From the NCBI GenBank assembly GCA_014529385.2, contig CM043964.1:106952087-107016086 (forward strand): a stretch of 64,000 nt of DNA. Direction: 5' to 3'. Source of the DNA: Adiantum capillus-veneris. Taxonomy: Eukaryota; Streptophyta; Polypodiopsida; Polypodiales; Pteridaceae. Made by a program: the position numbers and the translations under genes. Position 1 is the first letter of the stretch, and the number at the start of each line of letters is the position of its first letter. This document shows, piece after piece, positions 9,645 through 19,200 of this stretch. The notes under the pieces were generated by a model. The model saw nothing but the letters and a program-made list of their open reading frames with translations. It did no database searches and had not been told where the DNA came from.

Positions 9645-11960
9645 TCAATAAAGTCCTGTCGTCTTGAGCATCTGCAAATGTGATTCGTATCGTAGGTTGC
9701 CGATGGTCAAGGTTGGGCCGAATATTTTGCTTTCGTGGGTGAAAAAGCCGGTGTAGAAAGCTTCTTCGAATGTTTGCATATGGAAGCTAGGCAAAAACAT
9801 AATCCTCTGGTATAGGAGGTGCAACACTTTTGGAGAAGGCTGCAATGAAAGATCATATATCATATCAGTCACTGTGTCGGCCGTCAATAGTAGACTCGAG
9901 GTCGTGGCTTTATCTGGCGCGAACACTTCAATGCAAGCTAAGAGAGTCCTGCAGATTTTCTTGAGCATCTGACACGAAAGGTCAGGAGAGCCAGTAAAGA
10001 GCTTGATGGTGCCCGTTAGGGTTTTCACCATGTAGGCTTTACCTATTCTCTCTCCTGCCTTTGGTCCTGGCATCCTGGGGTAATTAAGCCAATTTGTCTT
10101 CTTTTCTGCAATCCTGCCATGCTCTTTCCAGCTTCTGACTCTTGGCACCGGGCAGAAGGTTGCATCCTCCCGAATCTCCTTTGGTGCCTCTACCAAGTAG
10201 ATGAGGTAGGCTGGGTATTTGTTCAGCCAACCTTTCCTCCATCTAGGCTGTGAATCTACAATCTTCTTTGATTGTTCCTCTTTTGTGATGTCGCCTTCAT
10301 AAAGAGCGACATACTGCTCCTCCTCTATTCTCTTTTTCGTTTTTATCACTTCAAACTTCATCAAAGGGAAAGGTAGGCTGGGTTGCATCCACTCTTCATG
10401 GAGCACTTTTGTGTCTAATCCCTGAATTCTAATGGAGATTAGGAGTCTCCTCTCCCATTCCATTTCCGCCTTGGCACTCTCCTCTGTTGACTTTGCTATT
10501 TGGTCATGGAGCCTTTGTTCTTCTTCTTCAGAGATTCCTGAAGTCGAGGCCACCTCGTGAATTGGGGCTGGATCTTCAATTGTGGTTGCCTCTCCAGTTT
10601 CTGGTAGCTCTATGGCTGCTCCACCTGATTCTTCTTGTGGTGTCTCTGTCTCTCTTCTTTGTTGCTCTTGTAGATCTTGGAGCTGTTTGCGGAGGGTCTG
10701 ATTCTCTGTTTTTAGTGTTTGATTTTCTAAAGTGAGCCTCTCCTCTGCTGCCAATGATCCCTCCGCAATGTGCAACCTTTGCACTTGCTCTAATCTTAGC
10801 TCTCTTTGTAAGCTTCGGACCTGGTCTTCCAGAGCTGGTACAAGAGCTCCCTCTTGTTCGGTTCCTGCTCTACTAGCTCTAGGGGTAGTCCTGAGTCTAG
10901 TGATTGTTCTTTCTTGGAGCGCGACTCTTTCCCTTAGCTCAATGAGCTCATCTTTAGCCGCCTCCAAGTCGTCTTCCATCCGCTCCCTTGCTTCCTGTGC
11001 ACTTGTTACTTCTCTTGAAGCCTCGGCGAGCTGGAGTATCAAGCCGTCTCTCTCGTTTTCCGCATCGTAGAGTGATGCTTTATGACTTTCAGATTCAGTC
11101 ATAGCATCCTCTAATTTCCTCTGCAACTCGGCTTCCCTTTCTCTAATTGCCTTGGATCTTTCTTTGATCTTGTTGAGCAGTTCATGCACCATGTGCATGT
11201 CTTTTTCATCTTCATCTGTCAACTCTAGAGCTTTTTCCGCCACCACCTCCACTTGCTTCGGCTCTTCTAGTACGTTCTGCTCGTCCAGTTTCTCTTCACT
11301 CTCTTTTGTACTCTTTATTTTTTCCTCTTTCCCTCTCCGATCATCTTGTTTTTGTAGGTGGATTCCATAGACCGCCTCAAGGGCCTCTTCTTCAGTGTAC
11401 CCTATCGCTACCAGATCCTCATAATGGTTTTTCTTTTGCTGAATTGGATCTATCTCCTTTTCCTTGGTCCCGGCCTCCGGCTTTTCCATACCAGCCGTGT
11501 CCATCTCTACTGTGGTCTCTTCCACAATGATTTCCGTCTTCTTCAGGCTTGGTACATCAGTAAAGGAAGGCTGATTGTCCTCAGTCATCTTGGCTTTCCC
11601 TTTTTTTGCTTGCCCGTCTTTCTCTTGAGGTTCAGTAGACTCATCTACTTTCTTCTTCCCCTTGTCGTCCTTTTTCAGCTCAACTTTTAAAAGCTGTACT
11701 TCCTCTTCAGTGTATGGCTCGACAGGTTGCTGCTCCAGTATAGCCTCTGACTCCTCATAAGCTCTAATATATTGATCATATTGATCAACATGTGGCCTGG
11801 CTGAGCTAGTTCCGACTTTAGTGGGGTCTGGAACCCACTTTTCTTCTAAGTCCCCCTTTAGAGCTCTTTCCGCTCTAAACTGCTCCACCAGTCTTTCCAT
11901 TCTTGCCGCTTTCTGACTTTTGGTTTGCTTGGGAGCAACCTTCTTCTTTGCTTTCTTCAT
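9645..11960 (-). CDS. A 3' ORF 2: 771-aa coiled-coil protein of unknown function
   Basis: Open from an ATG at 11960 to a stop at 9645, same strand as gag-pol, ending 37 bp before the polypurine tract. I do not recognise the family. The N-terminus is basic (KKAKKKVAPK), like a nuclear localisation signal. Residues about 100-260 are very rich in charged residues. About 255-470 has long heptad-like Glu/Arg/Leu stretches typical of coiled coil. About 500-771 looks globular with Trp and Tyr motifs (GWLNKYPAYLIYL). There is no obvious membrane segment, so nothing supports an envelope protein despite the env-like position. The frame stays open upstream of the ATG and overlaps the end of the 288-aa ORF in the -1 frame, so it may be expressed with that ORF or be the second half of a split protein. 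Confidence 0.75.
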   Translation of the reverse strand: MKKAKKKVAPKQTKSQKAARMERLVEQFRAERALKGDLEEKWVPDPTKVGTSSARPHVDQYDQYIRAYEESEAILEQQPVEPYTEEEVQLLKVELKKDDKGKKKVDESTEPQEKDGQAKKGKAKMTEDNQPSFTDVPSLKKTEIIVEETTVEMDTAGMEKPEAGTKEKEIDPIQQKKNHYEDLVAIGYTEEEALEAVYGIHLQKQDDRRGKEEKIKSTKESEEKLDEQNVLEEPKQVEVVAEKALELTDEDEKDMHMVHELLNKIKERSKAIREREAELQRKLEDAMTESESHKASLYDAENERDGLILQLAEASREVTSAQEARERMEDDLEAAKDELIELRERVALQERTITRLRTTPRASRAGTEQEGALVPALEDQVRSLQRELRLEQVQRLHIAEGSLAAEERLTLENQTLKTENQTLRKQLQDLQEQQRRETETPQEESGGAAIELPETGEATTIEDPAPIHEVASTSGISEEEEQRLHDQIAKSTEESAKAEMEWERRLLISIRIQGLDTKVLHEEWMQPSLPFPLMKFEVIKTKKRIEEEQYVALYEGDITKEEQSKKIVDSQPRWRKGWLNKYPAYLIYLVEAPKEIREDATFCPVPRVRSWKEHGRIAEKKTNWLNYPRMPGPKAGERIGKAYMVKTLTGTIKLFTGSPDLSCQMLKKICRTLLACIEVFAPDKATTSSLLLTADTVTDMIYDLSLQPSPKVLHLLYQRIMFLPSFHMQTFEEAFYTGFFTHESKIFGPTLTIGNLRYESHLQMLKTTGLY

Positions 11961-12001
11961 AAGCGGCTCATCCACATCCTCTTCAGGTTCTGAAACTATT
12001 T

Positions 12002-12868
12002 CTAGTTTCCTGCGTGCTCTTGTGGACGCCCTTTGGATACTTCGGGCTGTTCTTCCTCCTCATCGGCTTCTCTAAGCCACTCATTCTGGGAGGGAACCTT
12101 TGGCCACTGATCTCTAGCTCCAATAGCTTCATAAGCTATTCTTGTCAGAACTTCAGCTCCTCCTATATACTTTGGCTTCTCGTTGTGCATGGCAATTACT
12201 TGCTCGTGGATGTGTTGAGCGTAATTCACCTCCTTTGGCATATTGCTCTTCAATGCCCATGTGATGGTAGTTGCAATGGCATGGGGTGGTGTCGTATACT
12301 TTTGCGGTCTTTTACTGCAAATATGGAGAAACTGGTTGTACAGTCGGCAAAGGGTTGCCGCTCTTTGGTCTGCCATATCTCCATAAGTTGCATTCTGTTT
12401 CTTGGACCCATAAACCTCTATAGCCTCCCTTCTTTCCCTGACAGAGCTCCCTTTGTTGTGCAGCTTCAATGCATCTGCAATGAGCTGTGGAGTGATCTGT
12501 ACCTCTACTTTCTCTCCATCTATTGCTGTCAATGTGGCTTTCCCATCCTTCTGAATGGAGGTTGCCAACTCATACACTCTTCTTGTATCCACACCTGATG
12601 GTCTCGAGGTGAAGAATCTGTGCAAGTCTGCCCTTTCCAAGTACTTGCTGATGTTCTCTGACCTGCTATAATCCACCGCTTGCCCTTGAGGATCTCTGAA
12701 AGTCCCCTGGTAGATCTTTATTCCCTCTTGTTCCAGTACTGCTTCCTCCACCCAAGTTTTGGTTGGCTTGAGGGTTTCTGCTGGAATGTCAAAGGGTTCT
12801 GCTTCTGCAAGAGCATCTTTGATTGTCGGTCTTTTTCTCTTTGTTGCTGATGACTTGGCGGAATCCAT
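12002..12868 (-). CDS. A 3' ORF 1: 288-aa protein of unknown function
   Basis: ATG at 12868, stop at 12002, same strand as gag-pol and about 2.8 kb downstream of the pol tail. The start carries KRKRP, a basic patch like a nuclear localisation signal. The middle is mixed alpha/beta-looking with no catalytic motif I recognise; the C-terminus is acidic (EADEEEEQPE). The general look resembles the putative plant transposon protein domains found in Athila/Tat-like elements, but this is only an impression. It ends 41 nt before the ATG of the 771-aa ORF, and the two frames overlap when the latter is extended upstream. A role for this protein at the adjacent palindromes is speculation. Confidence 0.7.
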   Translation of the reverse strand: MDSAKSSATKRKRPTIKDALAEAEPFDIPAETLKPTKTWVEEAVLEQEGIKIYQGTFRDPQGQAVDYSRSENISKYLERADLHRFFTSRPSGVDTRRVYELATSIQKDGKATLTAIDGEKVEVQITPQLIADALKLHNKGSSVRERREAIEVYGSKKQNATYGDMADQRAATLCRLYNQFLHICSKRPQKYTTPPHAIATTITWALKSNMPKEVNYAQHIHEQVIAMHNEKPKYIGGAEVLTRIAYEAIGARDQWPKVPSQNEWLREADEEEEQPEVSKGRPQEHAGN

Positions 12869-15639
12869 GGATCCTGTAACTCCAATTTCAGAAGTTAGCG
12901 TCTTTTTAGTACTGAAAGCCGAAATGAAGCTTTTAACTATTCAAATGACTTGAAAATTGAAACATGAGCTATTCAGGGCCTAAGGATGCAAGGTAGGTGA
13001 AAAAATATGCAAACTGGGCTCAAAATCATGCTGGAGACATCATACGCGTATGATGTCTTTTGTGTCAAAATGACTTCATATTGGTTGTGCTTGTAGCTGA
13101 TAGTGTATACATGAGTATCATATGCTTGAATTTGAGTTTGGATCCCATTTGGTCAAGTTTTGGCCAGTTTAGTCCAGATCAGGCTCTTTGCAAAATTTTG
13201 AAAGGGAATTGGATTTTATGATCCAAATTGGATAAAACTTGGTGGTTCACCTTCAAATGGCATGTAGATCACTTCTGTTTGGTGGTTGAAGCCCTGGGGT
13301 GCCAAAATCACATAGTGAGACATCATACACGTATGATGTCTTTTAGTGTATTTTTGGACCAAATTTCTCTATAAGCTTGGATTGGCTTTAGATAGGCTTA
13401 TTCAGTGGATTTATGAAGTTTGGATAGATTTTGGGCTAAAAATGGCTCTGGAGACATCATACGCGTATGATGTCTTTTTCATCAATTTTTCATGGGATTG
13501 GTTCTGTGGACTCCCCATGTACTAGTGAAGGACTGTCCCTACTCAAATCTTGGTTTGGACTTGAGTATGTTGGATTTGGGCTAAAATAGGCTTTGGATGA
13601 AGGATTTTCCCTCAATTGGGCTAATGGGGTGATCCACTTGACCAAATGGTTCCAAACTTCATATGTAGCATGTATTAGATATATATAATGGATGTATGAT
13701 GACAAATGAGCAATTTTGGCTCTGTAAGTGCAAATAGACATCATACGCGTATGATGTCTTTTGTGTCAAAATGGTGCTTTTTGGTTCCAGATAGCTTGTA
13801 GATGTGTTAATCAACAATCCTACAAAGTTTCAATGAGTTTGGAGTTATTTTGACAAAATTAGGACCAAAAATCAATTTTATGGCCTACTTTGCGTCTTTT
13901 TGGTTTTCCTTGGGTTTTCTAACTCCAATTCTCATGATACTTGGTTCATAGGATGTGATTAACATGTGGAATGAGGCTATGCACTCAAATGTTGAAATGG
14001 ATGTGAAAATCATGCTGTGAGACATCATACGCGTATGATGTCTTTTCTTGAAATGTTGGTCTTTTTGTGCAAAGAATGCTTTGTGCTAGTGCCCTAAGCC
14101 CTGCTAACTAGTTTTCAACTTAAAAAGTCATCAGTTTAGCTAAAAAGCCCCCTTATAGGCATTTCAGTCTCCGAAGTCGTCTTTTTGCCTTGGAGTTGAA
14201 TTTCTTCAACTTTTCTTCTCGAGAGTTGCATTTCCAGCTCATTGGATATGTTGTGAAGCCACCTATTTGGTTGAACTTGACTTTGGCTCACCGTTCTCCA
14301 TCTTTCTCCATTTGGTTGCCCGAAAGCGTCTTTTTCACCATCGGTAAGTGAATCAGCTTTCTTTTGGGTTTTGCTTGCAAACATAAGTCATCCATGTATA
14401 TTTGAAGCTGCTTGTGAAGTTTCATTTCATTCGGTCGTCAATTTCAGCCGTTATGCCAAAATGACGCTTTGTGTGTCCGCAGCCGAATCGGTTGTTTTGA
14501 CCCACTTTTGGTGGTCCAAACTTGGAGATACTCCATGGTTGCATTGCCCTCGATGTTGTTAAGCTTCCTGAGAAGTTTTGTGTCGTTTCGACAACTTTTT
14601 CCTGTTTGCCTCTTGCAGGCTCTGTTGACCTAGGGTTTTTCAAGTCGTTCTTTCTCGAGCTTTGAGTGTTAGAAACCCATCTTCTATGTTAGGGTAACCC
14701 ACCTCTAAGTTCTTGCAAGGTTTGGTTAGGCGGTTGTGCCCCTACCTAGCGTTCCTCCCCATTCCCCGTCTGCTCTTGTTTCTTGGTTTTGGTCAGTTTT
14801 CGCGACAAAAGTTAACGATAAGCATCAAAAGCTTATGGCAACGAGTCTACCTCTCATGTCTGGTGTCCTCTGAGCTCTCGTAGCAGTCGTAGAAGGCGGT
14901 AGAAGGTCGGATGCTCCTGTGTGCTCTTTGCTCTCTCCAAGAAGGTAATAGTGGAAATGAGCTTGAAAGTGAAGTGAAAAATACTTAACTTCGGACTTCC
15001 CGGATCACTTGTTACCAAATTTGACATGTGCTCCTATCTCGTCGTGAAATGCACTTTAGGATTTGAAATTTCTCAATTTGGACTCCGTTTGACCTGTTTC
15101 TGAGAAATCTATCCACTTTGCCAAAATTCTGTCATTTCGGGCTTTCCGCAACTTTTTCAGAATTGTACCCAATTTTTACCATGGGTTTCCCTTGTCATTA
15201 GGGCCATCACCGTCTATTCTTTTCTTTTTTCCGATCTCGTTTCACCTGCTTTTTTATTTTTCTTTTATTTTTATTAAGAAAATCATAAAAAATAAGGGAA
15301 AATAGCAAATTGAAGCCAAAAAATTCCAAGCATACACGATAAATAGCTGGTAACCCTGTGTATATGAATATACACTTATTTGTGATTTCTGGACTTGGAT
15401 TACCACTTTTTTCCACTTTATAGCTCCAAAAACACTCTTATTTAATGATATTTACACGTCTAGAGACCCAAATTCATCATTTGATCTCTTCTTGTTGCAA
15501 AACAAAGTATATAAGGGCATAAATATTATCATCCGCAATCAAACATAAAAATTACAAAATCATGTAAGACACTGCCCTTGTAATATAATTTTTTTTTGTT
15601 TTTCTTTGTTTTTGGCGCTTGTAGCTGCTTTGTAACTCC
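12869..15639 (-). repeat. A post-pol spacer with palindrome array
   Basis: Non-coding stretch between the pol tail and the 3' ORFs. Five palindromes of 24 bp with half-site AGACATCATACG (centre ACGCGT) lie at 13035-13058, 13318-13341 (one mismatch, ACACGT centre), 13452-13475, 13736-13759 and 14020-14043. Start-to-start spacing is 283, 134, 284 and 284 bp, so most sit in a degenerate unit of about 284 bp. In element direction most are preceded by an AAAAG-type context. About 60-65 bp beyond the 13318 and 13736 palindromes comes an ATTTGGATCA/TGGATCAC-type block that is also found in B. The part from 14044 to 15639 holds AT-rich sequence without a supported gene. Confidence 0.85.
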
Positions 15640-16253
15640 TGTATACCTGTATACCTCCCCCCCTCCTAGTCTGAGTCCTCCCGGACGACTATGAAGTGTC
15701 TGTGGGCAAAGCATTGTAGTTGTTTTGGTCATAAGTTCCCTATGCAATTGCAGAGCGATGATACAACAGTCTTTCCAGTAAAGCTGCTCTTTGTTTGATT
15801 GAAGGATTGTTGGTCGGGTTTTGGGTTGGTGATACTTCGGTAGTAGAATCAGTAGATGGATTCTTCTTTACTTTGTTGTTCTTTTGCACAATCCAAATCT
15901 GCTTCCGCTTCGCTTGTGCTTGCCATAAACTCTTTGCGACCCAAACCTGCTTTGTCCTTTGTGTTGATTTCCTCGCCTTGAAATACCTAGGAGTTTCCGT
16001 TGATTGTACTGAAGGGAGTTCCTGTTTACAAATCTTTGGGATCCAAATTTGCTATAGCTTTGTGCCGTCATGAACTTCTTTGGAATCCAAATCTGTTTCA
16101 CTGTCCTTGATTGTCTGGAATCACTCTGTTGTCTGGTATTGAAGACTCTGTTTTCCACCTTTGTTTTCTCTGGCACAACCTTTTTTGGTCTCCATACCAA
16201 CTTTGACTCCGTTTTTTCCCAAGGTTGAGCTGTTATATTATTGCTTGTCTTCC
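15640..16253 (-). pseudogene. A pol C-terminal tail with QIWIPK repeats (frames broken)
   Basis: Downstream of the ORF3 stop the minus strand still carries coding traces in changing frames: QIWIPK appears at least twice (near 16031-16048 and 16081-16098), with related QVWVAK, QIW and VWRPK pieces. The end of the segment (about 15660-15750) aligns with the last 40 residues of the B tail (shared HSRPG/HSHPG and LGG motifs). It is probably the decayed C-terminal extension of pol. The function of the WIPK repeats is unknown. Confidence 0.6.
15654..15669 (-). other. A internal polypurine tract at the end of pol
   Basis: On the minus strand CTAGGAGGGGGGGAGG, nearly the same core as the terminal tract at 9596-9607. 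B has a similar purine-rich stretch at the same place (about 47589-47607), and D has one at 50763-50778. Confidence 0.6.
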
Positions 16254-19200
16254 TTATCCACTGTTGAGAATTCCTCGTCGAAGAGTAATCCGGTTGTATA
16301 GAAACTTTTGGTTGCCATTGCTTCTTCTTTTTCTCTGGTTGTTTTTTACCTTTGTGCTTGGATTCTTCCTTTGGAGTTGGCTCTCTTCTTTGGTGAACTT
16401 AACTGATTGACTTTCACCTTCGTATTTGATAAGCACTGATTTAGAACTCCAGTCAATCATTGCATTGTATTGCTTCTGCCATGGTTGTCCTAGCAATAAT
16501 GGTTGTTGTGTAGCTTGGTCTTCAACCACGTAAAACATATGAGGATACACATATTGGTTAATCTGTATATGTAAAACTGTGCATCCGACAGTTTTGATTG
16601 AATTCTCAGAGTAACTCTTTAACTCTTGCTTGGCAGTTTGTAGTTTAGTGTCATTTGTCAATTGTCTATACAAACTGAGTGAAAGTAGGTTAGCTTGAGC
16701 TCCTGAATCCAATAGTGCTCTGGCTTTGATTTGGTTGGTTCCTACTTTGCATTCAATGATGGGTTCTTCTTTGTCATTATCCATTTCTGTTATACTGACT
16801 GCGTTTATTCGTATTGCTCCTTCATTGCGCTGTTTCTGACGCAGTAGTCTTCTTTTCTCCATTTTTTCCTTCGCTTCGGCTTGCGCTTCCTCCACAATCA
16901 TTTTCTTTTTCTGGACACGCAGCTTTTCTTGATGTATTTTGAGAAGCATGTCTTGGGTTAGCGGCAAAAGATACTTTTTCACTCTGCATCCACTAATCCA
17001 ATTGGGCATTTCTTCTCCGTCTAATGTAGCAAGCTTGACGGCTCCACTTGGTGATAGATCTTTAATCACCAGAGGTCCCATCCCTCGCTTTTTAAGCTTC
17101 TTAGCATGCTGTTTCAGAGTGTAAACTAGGACATAGTCCCCAACCTTAAACTCTTTAGTCCGCACATGCTTATCAAAAAATTCCTTTTGTCGCCTTTTTT
17201 GAGCGTAGATAGAAGCTACTGCTTTTAGGCGAAGCTCATCTAGCTTTTCCAGGTCATCTATTCTATCAGAAAGCTCGTGCCCTGTCCACTCTAGATCCTT
17301 AGCCACCCTTAAGGTTGAAATCAAGAATTCTATTGGTAAGATAGCATTTAGCCCAAAAACCATGTTATATGGGGTCGTTCCTATTGATGTTTTATATGCT
17401 ACCCTATATGCCCATAATGTTGAATGCAACTTCTGGTCCCAGTCAGTTCTCGACTCAGATACAATCTTCGTAAGGACCGTGCATATGGTTTTGTTTGTTG
17501 CTTCAGCTTGTCCGTTTGCTTGTGGATGATACGGGGCTGATTTCCTATGGATTACCATGAATTCATCTAGAAGGATCTCTATCACTTCATTTATAAAATG
17601 TGTGCCTCGATCACTCACAATTTCTATTGGCAATCCATATCGTACAAAGACGTATTCATATAGAAATTGTGCCGTGGTCCTGGCATCTGCTTTTTGAGTT
17701 GCCTTTGCTTCGACCCACTTTGTTAGATAGTCTGTAGCCACAATGATGTATTGTGCATGAGTCTTATATGCAGGAGGTGAAATGGGTCCGACATAATCAA
17801 TCCCCCATTTTGCAAAAGCTCTTGCCCCCATCATTGGTCTAAGCGGCATATCATCTCTTTTAAGTGGTACTTTGGTCCGCTGACAGTCATCGCACCGTTT
17901 AACGTATTCCTCAGCGTCCATATGTAATGTTGGCCACCATATTCCTGCGGCTAAGACAAGTTTTGTTGTCTTATCACCTGAGAAATGGCCTCCACCTACT
18001 CCTCCATGAGCTTGCTCTAGGATTATCACATACTCAGACTCTGATGCGCAAATCCTAAGCTGGTTGTCTTTACCTCTCTTATAGAGTTGATCTCCTATTA
18101 AAGCGTAATCTCTAGCTTCTGTCTCTACAGATTTCTGACGAGCTTTTGACGTTCCTTCTGGGAAAGTTCTATTTGTGAGATATTCAACAATATACTGACT
18201 CCATTCTGGAGCGATCATTATCTGATATAATGTCGAATACTCTGCTGGCGGTTTTGATGAACATACAATACATACAGTGACATATTCATGTACGCTTTCT
18301 TTCATTCCTGGCCAATAGACTCCCAATTGTAACAAATTCCTATATGTGTTCCTTCTTGAACAATGAAATGCACATTCCTGAACATGTGCTTCGCGCAGAT
18401 ATATATTATATTCCTCAGGATTGATGCATAGTCGTAAAACATGATCATTTCCCAATTGATACAACCTTCCTGCAACCAATTGAAGATTCTTGGATTGCTG
18501 AATAGCAATATGTTTCTGGTTGTATTCTCTTCTATCGAACTCTCCTCCATAGGTTAATAGGTTAACGACATTTTGAGACCACTTCGGTATCATTTCTATG
18601 TTGAACAAGTACGCGTCTGGCATGTCGTCATCTACTCCTATAGGGTCTTCTCCATTCGTCAATCGCGAAAGATGATCAGCTCTAAGATGTGTTTTTCCTT
18701 TCTTTACTACTACCGTGAAGTCGAATTCCAGTAAGATAATGAACCATCTCACTATTCTCCCGGTATTGCATGGTTTATTCACTAGGTAGAGCAAGGCTTG
18801 GTGATCCGTAAAAAACACAAACTTGTTGGCTAGAAGATAATGCCGAAATTTCTTCACAGCATATATCATTCCTAATCCCTCTCGCTCTGTTGTGGTGTAA
18901 TTCTTCTCTGCATTGTTGAGCTGTCGACTGGCGTAACAGATAGGAAAATCCATGTTTCCTTCTTCTGGCTGAGCCAGAATGCATCCTATTGCATATGCCG
19001 AAGCATCTATATGCACATGGAATATCTTCTCCCAATCTGGTGATTTCAAGACTGGAGCAGTAATGAGTGCCTCTTTCAATTTCTTGAACGATTCCTCACA
19101 CTCCTCTGTCCATTCAAAGTTCACTATTAGCCTGTAAAGTGGTTGGCCTATTATAGCGTACATGTAAATGAATCGTCTATAATATCCGCAATGTCCCATA

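Noticed and set aside
9645-11975. 771-aa ORF as an envelope protein
   Set aside because: The position fits, but I see no signal peptide or transmembrane stretch; the protein is charged and coiled coil.
13035-14043. Palindrome arrays as a CRISPR-like array
   Set aside because: Eukaryotic setting, spacing near 284 bp, units degenerate, no cas genes; it is an element-internal repeat.
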